Made by a program: the position numbers and the translations under genes. The notes under the pieces were generated by a model. The model ran no database searches, had not been told where the DNA came from, and saw nothing but the letters and a program-made list of their open reading frames with translations. A DNA stretch of 58,403 nt, from positions 1 to 58,403 of the forward strand of contig CAMIZL010000013.1 of assembly GCA_946403295.1 (NCBI GenBank). The letters run 5' to 3'. Positions 33,130-42,233 of this stretch are shown here, piece by piece. Position 1 is the stretch's first letter. The number at the start of each line of letters is the position of its first letter. The stretch is from an uncultured Clostridia bacterium (GTDB lineage: Bacteria > Bacillota > Clostridia > Lachnospirales > Lachnospiraceae).

Positions 33130-34053
33130 ATGGGTAAAAAGAAGAAAAAAACTAAATTAACTCTTACCCGCAGGCGCTCCGCGAAAGGTTTCCTGTTCAT
33201 AGTCCCCTGGCTGATAGGATTCCTGTGGTTCTACCTGAGAAGTCTTTTCATGACCGTGCAGTTTTCCGTATCGGAGCTTACGGTTTCGCCGGGCGGAGGC
33301 TATACGCTCGATTTTGTGGGACTCGACAATTTCATATATGCGTTCAGGGCTCACGGCACCTTTAAGCAGGTCCTTACGACGTCCGTCGGGAACATGCTCA
33401 TCGACGTACCCCTTATCACTTTCTTCAGCCTCATGCTGGCGATACTCCTTAACAAGAAGTTTAAGGGCCGTACATTGATGCGTGCCATATTCTTCCTGCC
33501 GGTCATCTTAAATTCCGAAGCGATACTTGCGGCAATGAAGGTTGCGGCGAGCATGATGGTCGGAGGACTCTCCTCTGCCGGCGCGGAAGTTTCCGAGGCC
33601 GCGAGCACGGGAGTGAGCGTCGGGTACTATATTCAGATGTTTTCAAATCTCGGACTTCCGAACAGCCTCATCGAATATGTTGTCGGTGCGGTGGGAAGGA
33701 TCAGCAGCATCATAAACGCATCGGGCGTCCAGATCATCATATTCATCGCGGCGCTGCAATCCATCCCGGGTTCGATGTACGAGGTGGCTAAGATCGAAGG
33801 TGCCACGGCCTATGAGACATTCTGGAAAGTAACTTTCCCGATGGTCATGCCGCACATCATAACCGTTGTGGTCTATACGGTAGTCGACAGCTTCATCAAT
33901 TCGGACGTTGTAACACTGGCGTACAACACCGCTTTTTCAGAAAAAAATTACGGACTGAGTTCAACTTTCTCGCTGGTGTCCACACTGATCACCTGCGCGA
34001 TACTCGCGATCGTCGTCCGGTTCATACAAAAACGAACGTTCTACTATAACTGA
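33130..34053 (+). CDS. sugar ABC transporter permease (second system, MalF-like)
   Basis: A 307-residue permease with six spans after a very basic start (GKKKKKTKLTLTRRRSAKGF). The EAA loop reads YEVAKIEGATAYETFWKVTFPMVMP. It carries an extra Ala/Ser/Gly-rich periplasmic segment (SMMVGGLSSAGAEVSEAASTGVS, about 140-165) not typical of MalF proteins. The ATG at 33130 has GGAGGGTGAT just upstream and begins 1 nt after the DUF5696 stop, so translation is coupled. It pairs with the next permease and, by order, the binding protein at 37184. Confidence 0.92.
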   Translation: MGKKKKKTKLTLTRRRSAKGFLFIVPWLIGFLWFYLRSLFMTVQFSVSELTVSPGGGYTLDFVGLDNFIYAFRAHGTFKQVLTTSVGNMLIDVPLITFFSLMLAILLNKKFKGRTLMRAIFFLPVILNSEAILAAMKVAASMMVGGLSSAGAEVSEAASTGVSVGYYIQMFSNLGLPNSLIEYVVGAVGRISSIINASGVQIIIFIAALQSIPGSMYEVAKIEGATAYETFWKVTFPMVMPHIITVVVYTVVDSFINSDVVTLAYNTAFSEKNYGLSSTFSLVSTLITCAILAIVVRFIQKRTFYYN

Positions 34054-34077
34054 TCCGGGGAGGTGACACAAACAGAC

Positions 34078-35097
34078 ATGGATAACGCCGCAGAGAAAAA
34101 TAAAGCAGCAAACACGGACCTTGTCGCCGTAAACCCGAAAGGCCTCCGTTTCTTAAAGATCGACAAAAACACAAAGAGCAGGATCGCAGATGACCTCAAG
34201 AGCTTCATTCTCGGGCTCGGACGCTGGGTGATCCTTATCGGCGTGGCATACGTGATCTTAGGACCGGTGCTCGGCATCATCTCGAGATCCTTCTTCTCGG
34301 ATGCCGACAACTACAACACCATGGTCTACATGATCCCGCAGTCGCCCACGACAGACAGATACGAGATCGCGTTCGATACACTCAACTACTCTTCGACTGC
34401 TCTCAGCACGATCCTGTATTCGCTGACACTCATGGTGATCCAGGTACTTATGTGTTCGATGGTCGGCTACGGCTTCGCACGATATGATTTTCCGCTCAAG
34501 AAGGTACTCTTCGCCTGCGTTGTGGTCATGATCGTCATTCCCACGCACACCATCATGCTTCCGCTCTACATGACTTTTGCGAACTTTGATGTCTTCGGGA
34601 TCTTCGGGCTGATCCTCGGAAACAGTCCGAACCTGCTCGGAACGGTCTGGCCAATGTACATAATGACCTTCTTCGCCTGCGGACTCAGATCGGGTCTTTA
34701 CATCTACATTTTTACCCAGTTCTTCCGCGGGCTCCCCAAGGAGATCGAGGAAGCGGCCTATGTTGACGGATGCGGTGTCTGGTACACCTACTTCAGGATC
34801 ATGCTTCGCAACGCCATCCCGTCTGCCGTAACTGTAGCGATCTTCTCTCTCGTATGGCAGTACAACGACACTTTTTACGCGAAGCTCTTCAATATCAGCG
34901 ATTCGGTATTGCTCAGCAAGAGAGTTGCGACACTCGCAAGCACGGTCGGAAACGTATATAAGATCTACGACCCCAACATCCTTCAGCTCTACCTGGATGC
35001 GGGCATCGTTCTTGTAATGCTCCCGCTCGTCATTATCTACATAGTCCTTCAGAAGCAGTTCATAGAAGGCGTGGAACGGTCGGGTATCGTCGGATAA
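34078..35097 (+). CDS. sugar ABC transporter permease (second system, MalG-like)
   Basis: A 339-residue permease, longer than usual (about 280) because of a soluble N-terminal extension of about 50 residues before the first span. EAA loop: EIEEAAYVDGCGVWYTYFRIMLRNAIP. The start was set at the ATG at 34078, about 11 nt after GGAGGTGA; a GTG at 34063 lies inside that ribosome site and is unlikely. It ends the permease block; an AT-rich hairpin follows. The substrate is presumed to be a manno-oligosaccharide, from the operon. Confidence 0.9.
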   Translation: MDNAAEKNKAANTDLVAVNPKGLRFLKIDKNTKSRIADDLKSFILGLGRWVILIGVAYVILGPVLGIISRSFFSDADNYNTMVYMIPQSPTTDRYEIAFDTLNYSSTALSTILYSLTLMVIQVLMCSMVGYGFARYDFPLKKVLFACVVVMIVIPTHTIMLPLYMTFANFDVFGIFGLILGNSPNLLGTVWPMYIMTFFACGLRSGLYIYIFTQFFRGLPKEIEEAAYVDGCGVWYTYFRIMLRNAIPSAVTVAIFSLVWQYNDTFYAKLFNISDSVLLSKRVATLASTVGNVYKIYDPNILQLYLDAGIVLVMLPLVIIYIVLQKQFIEGVERSGIVG

Positions 35098-35102
35098 ACA
35101 TG

Positions 35103-35133
35103 ATAATAAAATTGTGAAAACAATTTTTATTAT
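35103..35133 (+). other. AT-rich hairpin after the permease block
   Basis: ATAATAAAATTGT-GAAA-ACAATTTTTATTAT, a 13-bp stem with one bulge and a stable GAAA tetraloop. There is no long T-run after it. It separates the permeases from the abundant lipoprotein genes and may end or protect the upstream mRNA. Confidence 0.55.
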
Positions 35134-35176
35134 ACAAACCAACAACCATTTTTTACAAAAAAGAGGAGGAAAAAAA

Positions 35177-37117
35177 GTGAAGAAAACAAAATTGGCAACC
35201 ATAGTTCTGGTAATTGCCATGATGGTATCTTCTCTCGCAGCTTGCGGAAGCGCGGACGATCAGACAAACGCAGATCCCGTAGGCACAGAAGCACCGTCAA
35301 CGGCAGAAGTTACGCCGGATGTTGACGAGGGAGACACCTCAGTGGCTCCGGCAGTCACAGAGGCACCGGCTCCGGTAAACACGGAAGTATCAACTCCGGC
35401 AGCCGCACCCAGTATCGATTTTGAAGACGGCAACTACGCGTTCGCGGCAGTCGATACCGGACGAGGGGGAGCAGACAATTCGGTTCTTGAATTAGTGGAT
35501 TTTAACGGCTCCAAGGCACTTAAGGCAACGAATGTTGACGGCAAGAACATGTTCGTGGCATTCAATCTCTCCGCTCTGCTCGGCGAGAAGACGGCAGACG
35601 TAAAAGAGATCCGTATCGATCTCGGAACCGAGAATGCAGATAAATTCGCTTCGTCAAGCGGACGTCTCTACTGCATGACCGGTGAAGACAACAAGGAAGT
35701 TAAGGCAAACGAGTGGTCCGTATACATTGAGACCTCAAATCCCAAGACCGCCAAATTTGATGTGAGCGGCGCAGGCTTTATCGGAAACGGCGAGAATTAC
35801 ATCGTTCTCTCAAAGGAAACCGACAACTCAAAGACAACACCTTCGAATCTTTTGATCGACAATATCGCTTTCCTTGATGCAAACGGTGCGACGATCGAAG
35901 CGGACACATCGGCTGAGTTCGGTAACCCCGCAGGTTTCGCAGCCGTAAATGACCGCAGCAACCTCTTTGCTCTTACAAAGGTTGTTGACTGGGAAGGATA
36001 TGCGGTATCGGCAGGCGCATGGGCTCAGGCAGGCGTACCTTTCACAGACAAGGTTCTTGAAGCACTTGTACCCGGCTCCGTGATCGAGATCGAATACACA
36101 TCAGATTCCGGCAATATGTGGATCGTCATGAACGAGTCCGCAGCAGGCTGGATGCGTGTCGGCGTAGGTGATGCCGACGGTTCGGGTCAGCAGTACGCAT
36201 ATGTGAACGGAAAGAAGAACATCGCACAGGTAACCTTCGAGCAGATCGCAGCTCAGTGCGGCGACGATGTCTCCACATGGGGCAGCCAGATCCAGTGCGA
36301 ATCTGACGGTGCTTGGTCAGTTACAAGCGTTAAGGTCGGACAGAAGGCTCCCGCATATGCGTTGACACATGCTGTTGATTTTGAAGGATATCAGGTTTCC
36401 GCAGGCGCATGGGCACAGGCAGGTATCCCCATGACAGATGCGGTCATCGCAGCTCTTGTACCCGGCTCAGTAGTAGAGATCAGCTACAAGTCCGATACAG
36501 GCAACATGTGGATCGTCATGAACGAGGCACAGGCAGGTTGGATGCGTGTCGGCGTAGGTGACGCGGACGGCTCCGGACAGGGTTATGCGGTATGCGACGG
36601 CAGCAAGGCATATGTAACATATGAAGATCTTGCCGCATATTGCGGAGAAGACGTATCTACATGGGGATCGACCATGCAGTGCGAGTCTGACGGCGAATGG
36701 GAAGTTTACGGAATCCGCGTTGGCAAGGGCGATTCGTTCACCGCTGTCAACAGCCATATCGATCTCGGCGCATCAGTATCAGCCGGTGCATGGGCTCAGG
36801 CAGGCGTTGACCTCACAGAGGATCAGATCGCCGCACTCGTTCCCGGTTCGGTGATCGATGCCGAATATACCTCCGAGACCGGTGAACTCTGGCTCGTATT
36901 CCCCGCTGCAGAGCAGGGCTGGACACGTGTCGGCGTAGGTGATTACGACGGTTCCGGACAGGGCTATTCGAAGTTCGACGGCAGACATTGCCAGGTAACA
37001 TTTGAAGACATAGCAGAGATCCTTGGTGATGATACATCCAAGTGGGGAACCATGATCCAGTTCGAGGCATCCTCGGCATGGTCCGTAACATCCGCATCGA
37101 TCGGTTTTGTTAAATAA
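35177..37117 (+). CDS. lipoprotein with CBM-like domain and three repeated aromatic-rich modules
   Basis: A 646-residue lipoprotein (signal ending SLAAC), starting at GTG with GAGGAGG 7 nt upstream. A Thr/Pro/Ala linker leads to a beta-sandwich-like domain (about 80-245), then three homologous modules of about 125 residues begin near 265, 395 and 521. Each contains VSAGAWAQAG(V/I), a LVPGSV-EI-Y strand, a W-(I/L)-V segment, GW-RVGVGD-DGSGQ and a final W-V-S/Y strand. The exposed tryptophans are what one expects of carbohydrate-binding modules; I do not recognise the family. No catalytic residues are evident. It sits between the permeases and the binding protein, so it is probably a cell-surface mannan binder that feeds the transporter. 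Confidence 0.8.
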   Translation: MKKTKLATIVLVIAMMVSSLAACGSADDQTNADPVGTEAPSTAEVTPDVDEGDTSVAPAVTEAPAPVNTEVSTPAAAPSIDFEDGNYAFAAVDTGRGGADNSVLELVDFNGSKALKATNVDGKNMFVAFNLSALLGEKTADVKEIRIDLGTENADKFASSSGRLYCMTGEDNKEVKANEWSVYIETSNPKTAKFDVSGAGFIGNGENYIVLSKETDNSKTTPSNLLIDNIAFLDANGATIEADTSAEFGNPAGFAAVNDRSNLFALTKVVDWEGYAVSAGAWAQAGVPFTDKVLEALVPGSVIEIEYTSDSGNMWIVMNESAAGWMRVGVGDADGSGQQYAYVNGKKNIAQVTFEQIAAQCGDDVSTWGSQIQCESDGAWSVTSVKVGQKAPAYALTHAVDFEGYQVSAGAWAQAGIPMTDAVIAALVPGSVVEISYKSDTGNMWIVMNEAQAGWMRVGVGDADGSGQGYAVCDGSKAYVTYEDLAAYCGEDVSTWGSTMQCESDGEWEVYGIRVGKGDSFTAVNSHIDLGASVSAGAWAQAGVDLTEDQIAALVPGSVIDAEYTSETGELWLVFPAAEQGWTRVGVGDYDGSGQGYSKFDGRHCQVTFEDIAEILGDDTSKWGTMIQFEASSAWSVTSASIGFVK

Positions 37118-37132
37118 GCATTATTAATCGTT

Positions 37133-37159
37133 CCCTGTGGGAAATGTTTTCCCACAGGG
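37133..37159 (+). terminator. perfect 12-bp hairpin between lipoprotein genes
   Basis: CCCTGTGGGAAA-TGT-TTTCCCACAGGG, no long T-run after it. It lies 24 nt before the binding-protein start and just ahead of its ribosome site. It could be a partial terminator or a barrier that stabilises upstream mRNA. Confidence 0.7.
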
Positions 37160-37183
37160 CCTTAAAAGGAGGATAAACCAGAC

Positions 37184-38626
37184 ATGAAAATGTTAAAGAA
37201 GCTGACAGCTATGGCTCTTATCGTAGTCATGGTACTGAGTATGGCAGCCTGCGGTTCAACATCCGACGAAACACCCGATTCGACGGGATCAAACGGTGAA
37301 ACAACCGCATCCGAAGGCAGCACGGGCACCGCAGCCAAAAATAACGAACCCGTAAAAGAGCCTCGTCATGAGGGCAGCACACCCCGTACGATCAAGATCG
37401 GTACATGGTATGACATTTATTATGACAGCACACATACGGATATCCATGACGATCCCTACGTATCGGACGAGGAGCTTGCACAGAAGAATTTCGATGCGCT
37501 CAAGTACGTCGAAGAGAAATACAACGTACGTCTCGAGTATGTAAACCTTACATACGCCGGCGTTCAGGAGTCAATCAACACCTCCGTTCTTGCAGGTAAG
37601 CCCGACTGCGACATCTACCTGACGGAGCCTTCATTCGGTATTCCTGCCGTAGCAAACGGTTATGCCACAAACCTTGAGGATGTTCTTCCCGCAGATGCTG
37701 ATATTCTCAACGAGCAGAACTATTTGACCACCATCAACATCAACGGCCTCAACGGAACCTATTTCATGCTCCCTGTAGGCGGCGAGTCCGTTCCTACCGC
37801 ATCATATGTTCTTTCTTTCAACAAGAAGATGCTTGATGACGCAGGTCTTGAAAACCCCAACGCTCTCTATGAGAGAGGCGAGTGGACCTGGGACAAGTGG
37901 AGAGAATATCTGATGAAGCTGACCAAGGACACGGACGGCGACGGCGTTACCGATGTATACGGTTTCGGTTCCCGTTATGACTGGTTGTTCGAGTACCTCA
38001 ACATGTCAAACGGCACAAGCGTTGCATCCGGCAAGACAGAGAACCTCAGCAGTAAGGAAGTCGGCGAGACACTTGAGTTCATCTACAACATGTACAACGT
38101 TGACCACATCGCAAATCCCTGGAACGAGGACGACTGGGATTATAACATGAGCGCCTATGTTAACGGCGAAGTTGCCTGCTGGTTCAACGCAGCATGGATC
38201 GTAGACACAAACAAGGATTACGACAAGGGTCTTGACGAGATCTGGTGCCCGATGCCTATCGGTCCTTCCGGAAACAAGGATACAAACGCAAGAAAGAATT
38301 CGGCAAGCGGTGCCGCATACATCATCCCTACGGGTGTTGAGGATCCTTATCTTGTGTACTGCGTATTCCGTGATTATAAGGATTACTACGGCGATGACTT
38401 CGAGCTGAGAGATTATGTTAACGACTGGTGGCATGACAATGCGCTCACAGAGGACAACTACAACGTAATGTACTACTGCGGTGAGAAGACCGGCGTTGAC
38501 CTTTGGAATGCACTCGGAGTTGATTATCAGTTCCCTCTCCTGCTCAAGGGCGAGCAGACGGCAGCACAGTTCCAGGAGACAAACAAGCAGCTTGTTCAGA
38601 GCGCTCTCAACACTGTGTTCAAATAA
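37184..38626 (+). CDS. extracellular solute-binding lipoprotein (family 1)
   Basis: A 480-residue binding protein with lipobox SMAAC and a Thr/Ser/Gly linker, then the mature domain from about residue 68: RTIKIGTWYDIYYDSTH, FDALKYVEEKYNVRLEYVNLTYAGVQESINTSVLAGKPDCDIYLTEP. A calcium-loop-like DTDGDGVTDVYG is near 248, where many maltose-type binding proteins have it. Aromatic residues are plentiful, as in oligosaccharide receptors. It belongs to the second permease pair. AAAGGAGG lies 11 nt before the ATG. The codon use is highly biased, as expected of an abundant protein. It is the probable receptor for manno-oligosaccharides. Confidence 0.92.
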   Translation: MKMLKKLTAMALIVVMVLSMAACGSTSDETPDSTGSNGETTASEGSTGTAAKNNEPVKEPRHEGSTPRTIKIGTWYDIYYDSTHTDIHDDPYVSDEELAQKNFDALKYVEEKYNVRLEYVNLTYAGVQESINTSVLAGKPDCDIYLTEPSFGIPAVANGYATNLEDVLPADADILNEQNYLTTININGLNGTYFMLPVGGESVPTASYVLSFNKKMLDDAGLENPNALYERGEWTWDKWREYLMKLTKDTDGDGVTDVYGFGSRYDWLFEYLNMSNGTSVASGKTENLSSKEVGETLEFIYNMYNVDHIANPWNEDDWDYNMSAYVNGEVACWFNAAWIVDTNKDYDKGLDEIWCPMPIGPSGNKDTNARKNSASGAAYIIPTGVEDPYLVYCVFRDYKDYYGDDFELRDYVNDWWHDNALTEDNYNVMYYCGEKTGVDLWNALGVDYQFPLLLKGEQTAAQFQETNKQLVQSALNTVFK

Positions 38627-38668
38627 TCAAATAAACAATTGATCTAAAAAATCGGTTAAGAAAGCGGG

Positions 38669-38702
38669 ATAGCCTACGCTTCCTTCGTGCGGCGTAGGCT
38701 AT
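38669..38702 (+). terminator. 11-bp hairpin between binding protein and GH130
   Basis: ATAGCCTACGC (38669-38679) pairs with GCGTAGGCTAT (38692-38702), 12-nt loop, followed by TCCTGT rather than T's. It probably favours the binding-protein message over the enzyme genes by partial termination or by blocking 3' decay. Confidence 0.65.
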
Positions 38703-38758
38703 TCCTGTACCACGAGCAAAACAGTGTTTTAACCAACATAAAAAGGAGACAAGACAAT

Positions 38759-39784
38759 ATGTCAAAGGTACAGATTTTAAACTGTGATCCGCTTCCGAAT
38801 ATCCCCTGGCAGGAAAGGCCGGAAGGAATTAAGGACGCTCCGATCTGGAGATACAAGGAGAATCCGATCATAAACCGTAATCCCATCAAGGAAGTGGCAC
38901 GAATCTTCAACAGCGCCGTTGTTCCTTTCGAGGGAAAATATGTCGGCGTGTTCCGCGGCGAACAGAGAAACGGTGTTTCCATGATCTATTTCGGACGCAG
39001 CGAGGACGGGATACATTGGGATTTTGAAGAGAACAAGATCGAGTTTGTCAACGAGAACGGTGAACCCTTCCAGCCCATATATGCGTATGATCCCCGTCTT
39101 GTAAAGATCGAGGATACATATTATACGATGTGGTGTCAGGATTTCTACGGCGCATCCATCGGCCTTGCAAAGACAAAGGACTTCAAGACTTTCACACGTC
39201 TCGAGAATCCTTTCATTCCGTTCAACCGTAATGCGGTGCTCTTCCCCAGAAGAGTAAACGGAAATTATCTTATGCTCAGCCGTCCGTCAGACAGCGGACA
39301 TACCCCGTTCGGTGACATCTTCCTGTCGCAGAGCCCCGACCTTACATACTGGGGTAAGCATCGCCATGTAATGGGCAGAAGCTTCGAGTGGTGGGAGTCA
39401 TTAAAGATCGGCGGAGGTGCCGCTCCCATCGAGACAACCGAGGGCTGGCTCCTCTTCTACCACGGTGTGTCGGGAACATGTAACGGTTATGTTTATTCGA
39501 TCGGCGGCGCGATCCTTGATATCGACAATCCTTCGATCGTTAAATACCGCTGCGAGAACTTCCTGCTCACTCCCGAGGAGTGGTACGAAGAAAGAGGTTT
39601 CGTCGGAAATGTTACATTCCCCTGCGCAACCGTACATGATCCCGTAACGGGACGTATCGCGCTTTACTACGGATGTGCGGACAGCTACGTAAGCCTCGCG
39701 TTTACGCAGGTAGACGATATCGTGTCCTATATCAGGGAACACAGTCTTGTTCGCGGTGAAGATACAGAAATAGGTATCAGATAA
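38759..39784 (+). CDS. GH130 family beta-1,4-manno-oligosaccharide/mannosylglucose phosphorylase
   Basis: A 341-residue cytoplasmic inverting phosphorylase with the five-bladed fold of GH130. It splits beta-mannosides with phosphate to give mannose 1-phosphate. Blade motifs: NSAVVPFEGKYVGVFRGEQ, IHWDFEENKIEF, AYDPRLVKIEDTYYTMWCQDF with catalytic D111, and GGGAAPIETTEGWLLFYHGVSG. The length fits subfamily 2 (manno-oligosaccharide phosphorylase) better than subfamily 1, whose members have about 390 residues, so it may act on mannooligosaccharides as well as on the epimerase product. The start has AAAAGGAGAC 8 nt upstream; the frame before it is not coding. Confidence 0.88.
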   Translation: MSKVQILNCDPLPNIPWQERPEGIKDAPIWRYKENPIINRNPIKEVARIFNSAVVPFEGKYVGVFRGEQRNGVSMIYFGRSEDGIHWDFEENKIEFVNENGEPFQPIYAYDPRLVKIEDTYYTMWCQDFYGASIGLAKTKDFKTFTRLENPFIPFNRNAVLFPRRVNGNYLMLSRPSDSGHTPFGDIFLSQSPDLTYWGKHRHVMGRSFEWWESLKIGGGAAPIETTEGWLLFYHGVSGTCNGYVYSIGGAILDIDNPSIVKYRCENFLLTPEEWYEERGFVGNVTFPCATVHDPVTGRIALYYGCADSYVSLAFTQVDDIVSYIREHSLVRGEDTEIGIR

Positions 39785-39877
39785 CTGTTGCTCATTTCCA
39801 CGCAGGGAGACATGTATCGCGAGTTCGATATGATAAGGAAGCTTTGGCGTAAATATTCTATTACCGGGAGGCCCACT

Positions 39878-42094
39878 ATGCTTAAAACCTTCGATATTAC
39901 CTACTGCGATGAAACCTCATGTTTCTCCCTGCAGACAGAGCATTCCACTTATATCATCGGCTCGGCCGACGGATATCTCGGTCATGTCTGTTTCGGCAGA
40001 AAGGTCCCCGACGGTTCGGGGCTAGCTCTTCTGCGCAAAGATGAATACAGCTACATGAAGGGAGTCCCCGGTGACAAATGTACCTTCATGGACGGGTTCC
40101 CTTTTGAATATCCGACGGAAGGGATCGGTGATTTCCGCCCCGGCTCGCTCGCGGTCAGAAACGCTCAGGGCTTCCTCGGTTGCGAGCTTAAACTTGCCGG
40201 TCACCGCATCTTTAACGGCAAGAAACCACTCCCCGGTCTTCCTGCGACTTTCGGTACGGAAGACGACACCTTGTCTCTTGAGATAGATCTTAAGGACGAA
40301 ACCCTCGGTCTTTGTGTAACACTTTCCTATAGCATCTTCCGAGGACTTGACACTGTCGCCCGTTCGGTTACGGTAAGGAATGACGGAAGCGAATGCCTGC
40401 ATCTTGAAAAAGTCTTGAGCGCATGCCTTGAGCTTCCGTGGGAGAACCGCGAGATCGTCACTCTTTCCGGCAGCTGGGCGCGGGAGCGTTTTACAGACAG
40501 ACGCCCGATCGGACACGGACGTGTCGAGATCGGATCGAAGCGAGGGATCTCGAGCCATCAGGAGCATCCTTTCCTGGCTCTCGCCGGTGAGGACGCGTCA
40601 GAAACAGCGGGTGAAGTGATCGGTCTTTCCCTTGTATATTCCGGTAACTTTGTCGGCCAAGTCGAGCGCACGCAGCATGACATGCTCCGCGTCGGAATGG
40701 GCATTTCCGACTACAACTTCTCGTGGACGCTGCAGCCCGGGGAATCTTTTACCGCCCCCGAGGTCGTGCTCGTTCATTCTTCGGAAGGTTTCGGTGCGAT
40801 GAGCAGAACATTCCACGATACATTCCGAGAGCATCTCATCCGGAGTCCTTATCTGCATAAAAAGAGGCCCATACTCATCAACAACTGGGAAGCGACGTAT
40901 TTTGATTTCAACCTTGAAAAGCTCCTTCAAATAGCCCGCACCGCGAAGTCCGCCGGTATAGAGATGCTTGTCATGGACGACGGTTGGTTCGGACATCGCA
41001 ACAGCGATAACTGCTCTCTCGGTGACTGGACGAAAGTCAACGGGGAAAAGCTCCCGGGTGGTCTTAAGGCACTTGCGGACGCGGTAAATGAGATCGGCAT
41101 GGATCTCGGTATCTGGATGGAGCCCGAAATGGTGAGTCCCGACTCCGATCTTTACCGTGCACATCCCGACTGGGTGATCGAGATCCCGGGACGCGAGCCG
41201 TCGCTTTGCCGTACCCAGCTTGTCCTCGACCTCACACGCAGGGAAGTAAGAGATCACATTTTTAACAGCATCTCTCAAGTTCTGAAAAGCGCGAACATCC
41301 GCTATTTAAAATGGGACATGAACAGACCTCTCACTGATGTCGGGAGCAGGACGACCCCGGGAGGCGAGATCATGCACCGCTATATGCTGGGTGTTTATGA
41401 GCTTCAGAGTCGGCTCACGACAGAATTCCCCGATCTTCTTCTCGAGAACTGCTCGAGCGGAGGCGCAAGGTTCGATCCGGGCATGCTTTATTACTGCCCG
41501 CAGATCTGGTGCTCGGACGATACGGATGCCATGGAAAGACTTCCGATCCAGGAAGGAACCTCACTCATCTACCCTCTTTCGGCGATCGGTGCTCATGTCA
41601 GCATCTGTCCAAACCACGTTGTCGGACGGACCACCGACCTTTATACGCGTGGTGTAGTGGCTCTTTCGGGGACCTTCGGTTATGAAATGGATATCACAAA
41701 GATGTCCGACGAGGAGCTTGATCTGATCCGTGACCAGGTCAAAATGTACCACCGCTATAACGACCTTGTACGCGAGGGTGACCTCTACCGCATAAAGGGA
41801 ACCTCTCCCCTTTATAAAAACCAAAACAACCGTATGTCCGTTGCATGGATGTGTGTGGCAAAGGATAAGTCAGAAGCGCTTCTTTCCTATGTGCAGATCC
41901 ACGGCGGCGCGAACTTAAGATCGGAGGTTCTCTGTCTTCAGGGACTCGATCCGGAAGGAACATATGCGTCAGACGACGGAAAGACTTTTTCCGGATCGGA
42001 ACTTATGAATACAGGATTCGTTACGGACAGACTATGGGGCGATGGGAAAGCGCAGATTTACCACCTTACGAGATGCCGGAGCGGTCTGCCGTGA
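39878..42094 (+). CDS. GH36 alpha-galactosidase
   Basis: A 738-residue retaining alpha-galactosidase, cytoplasmic (no signal). The N-terminal beta-sandwich (about 1-330) leads to the (beta/alpha)8 barrel with MLVMDDGWFGHRN, GIWMEPEMVSPDSDL, nucleophile D480 in LKWDMNRPL and acid/base D548 in WCSDDTDAMERL, at the positions known from other GH36 enzymes, and a C-terminal beta-domain. It removes alpha-1,6-galactose from imported galactomanno-oligosaccharides. The ATG at 39878 is 6 nt after GGGAGG; the frame open further upstream gives an extra 30 residues that are not typical. It follows GH130 by 93 nt. Confidence 0.95.
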   Translation: MLKTFDITYCDETSCFSLQTEHSTYIIGSADGYLGHVCFGRKVPDGSGLALLRKDEYSYMKGVPGDKCTFMDGFPFEYPTEGIGDFRPGSLAVRNAQGFLGCELKLAGHRIFNGKKPLPGLPATFGTEDDTLSLEIDLKDETLGLCVTLSYSIFRGLDTVARSVTVRNDGSECLHLEKVLSACLELPWENREIVTLSGSWARERFTDRRPIGHGRVEIGSKRGISSHQEHPFLALAGEDASETAGEVIGLSLVYSGNFVGQVERTQHDMLRVGMGISDYNFSWTLQPGESFTAPEVVLVHSSEGFGAMSRTFHDTFREHLIRSPYLHKKRPILINNWEATYFDFNLEKLLQIARTAKSAGIEMLVMDDGWFGHRNSDNCSLGDWTKVNGEKLPGGLKALADAVNEIGMDLGIWMEPEMVSPDSDLYRAHPDWVIEIPGREPSLCRTQLVLDLTRREVRDHIFNSISQVLKSANIRYLKWDMNRPLTDVGSRTTPGGEIMHRYMLGVYELQSRLTTEFPDLLLENCSSGGARFDPGMLYYCPQIWCSDDTDAMERLPIQEGTSLIYPLSAIGAHVSICPNHVVGRTTDLYTRGVVALSGTFGYEMDITKMSDEELDLIRDQVKMYHRYNDLVREGDLYRIKGTSPLYKNQNNRMSVAWMCVAKDKSEALLSYVQIHGGANLRSEVLCLQGLDPEGTYASDDGKTFSGSELMNTGFVTDRLWGDGKAQIYHLTRCRSGLP

Positions 42095-42233
42095 CAAAAG
42101 TACAGGACCGATTCGAAGCGTGACACACTAAAATTCGGAGTTCGGAAGACGCGATGAGCTTCCTTCAGAAATAAGTAAAACCCGAACATCGCAGACAGAT
42201 GAAAAAAACACCGGAAAAAGGAAAAGACAAACT

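Noticed and set aside
34258-35220. A 320-codon antisense frame over the second MalG-like permease
   Set aside because: His/Glu/Arg-rich shadow of the permease; it has no family resemblance and crosses the gene boundary.
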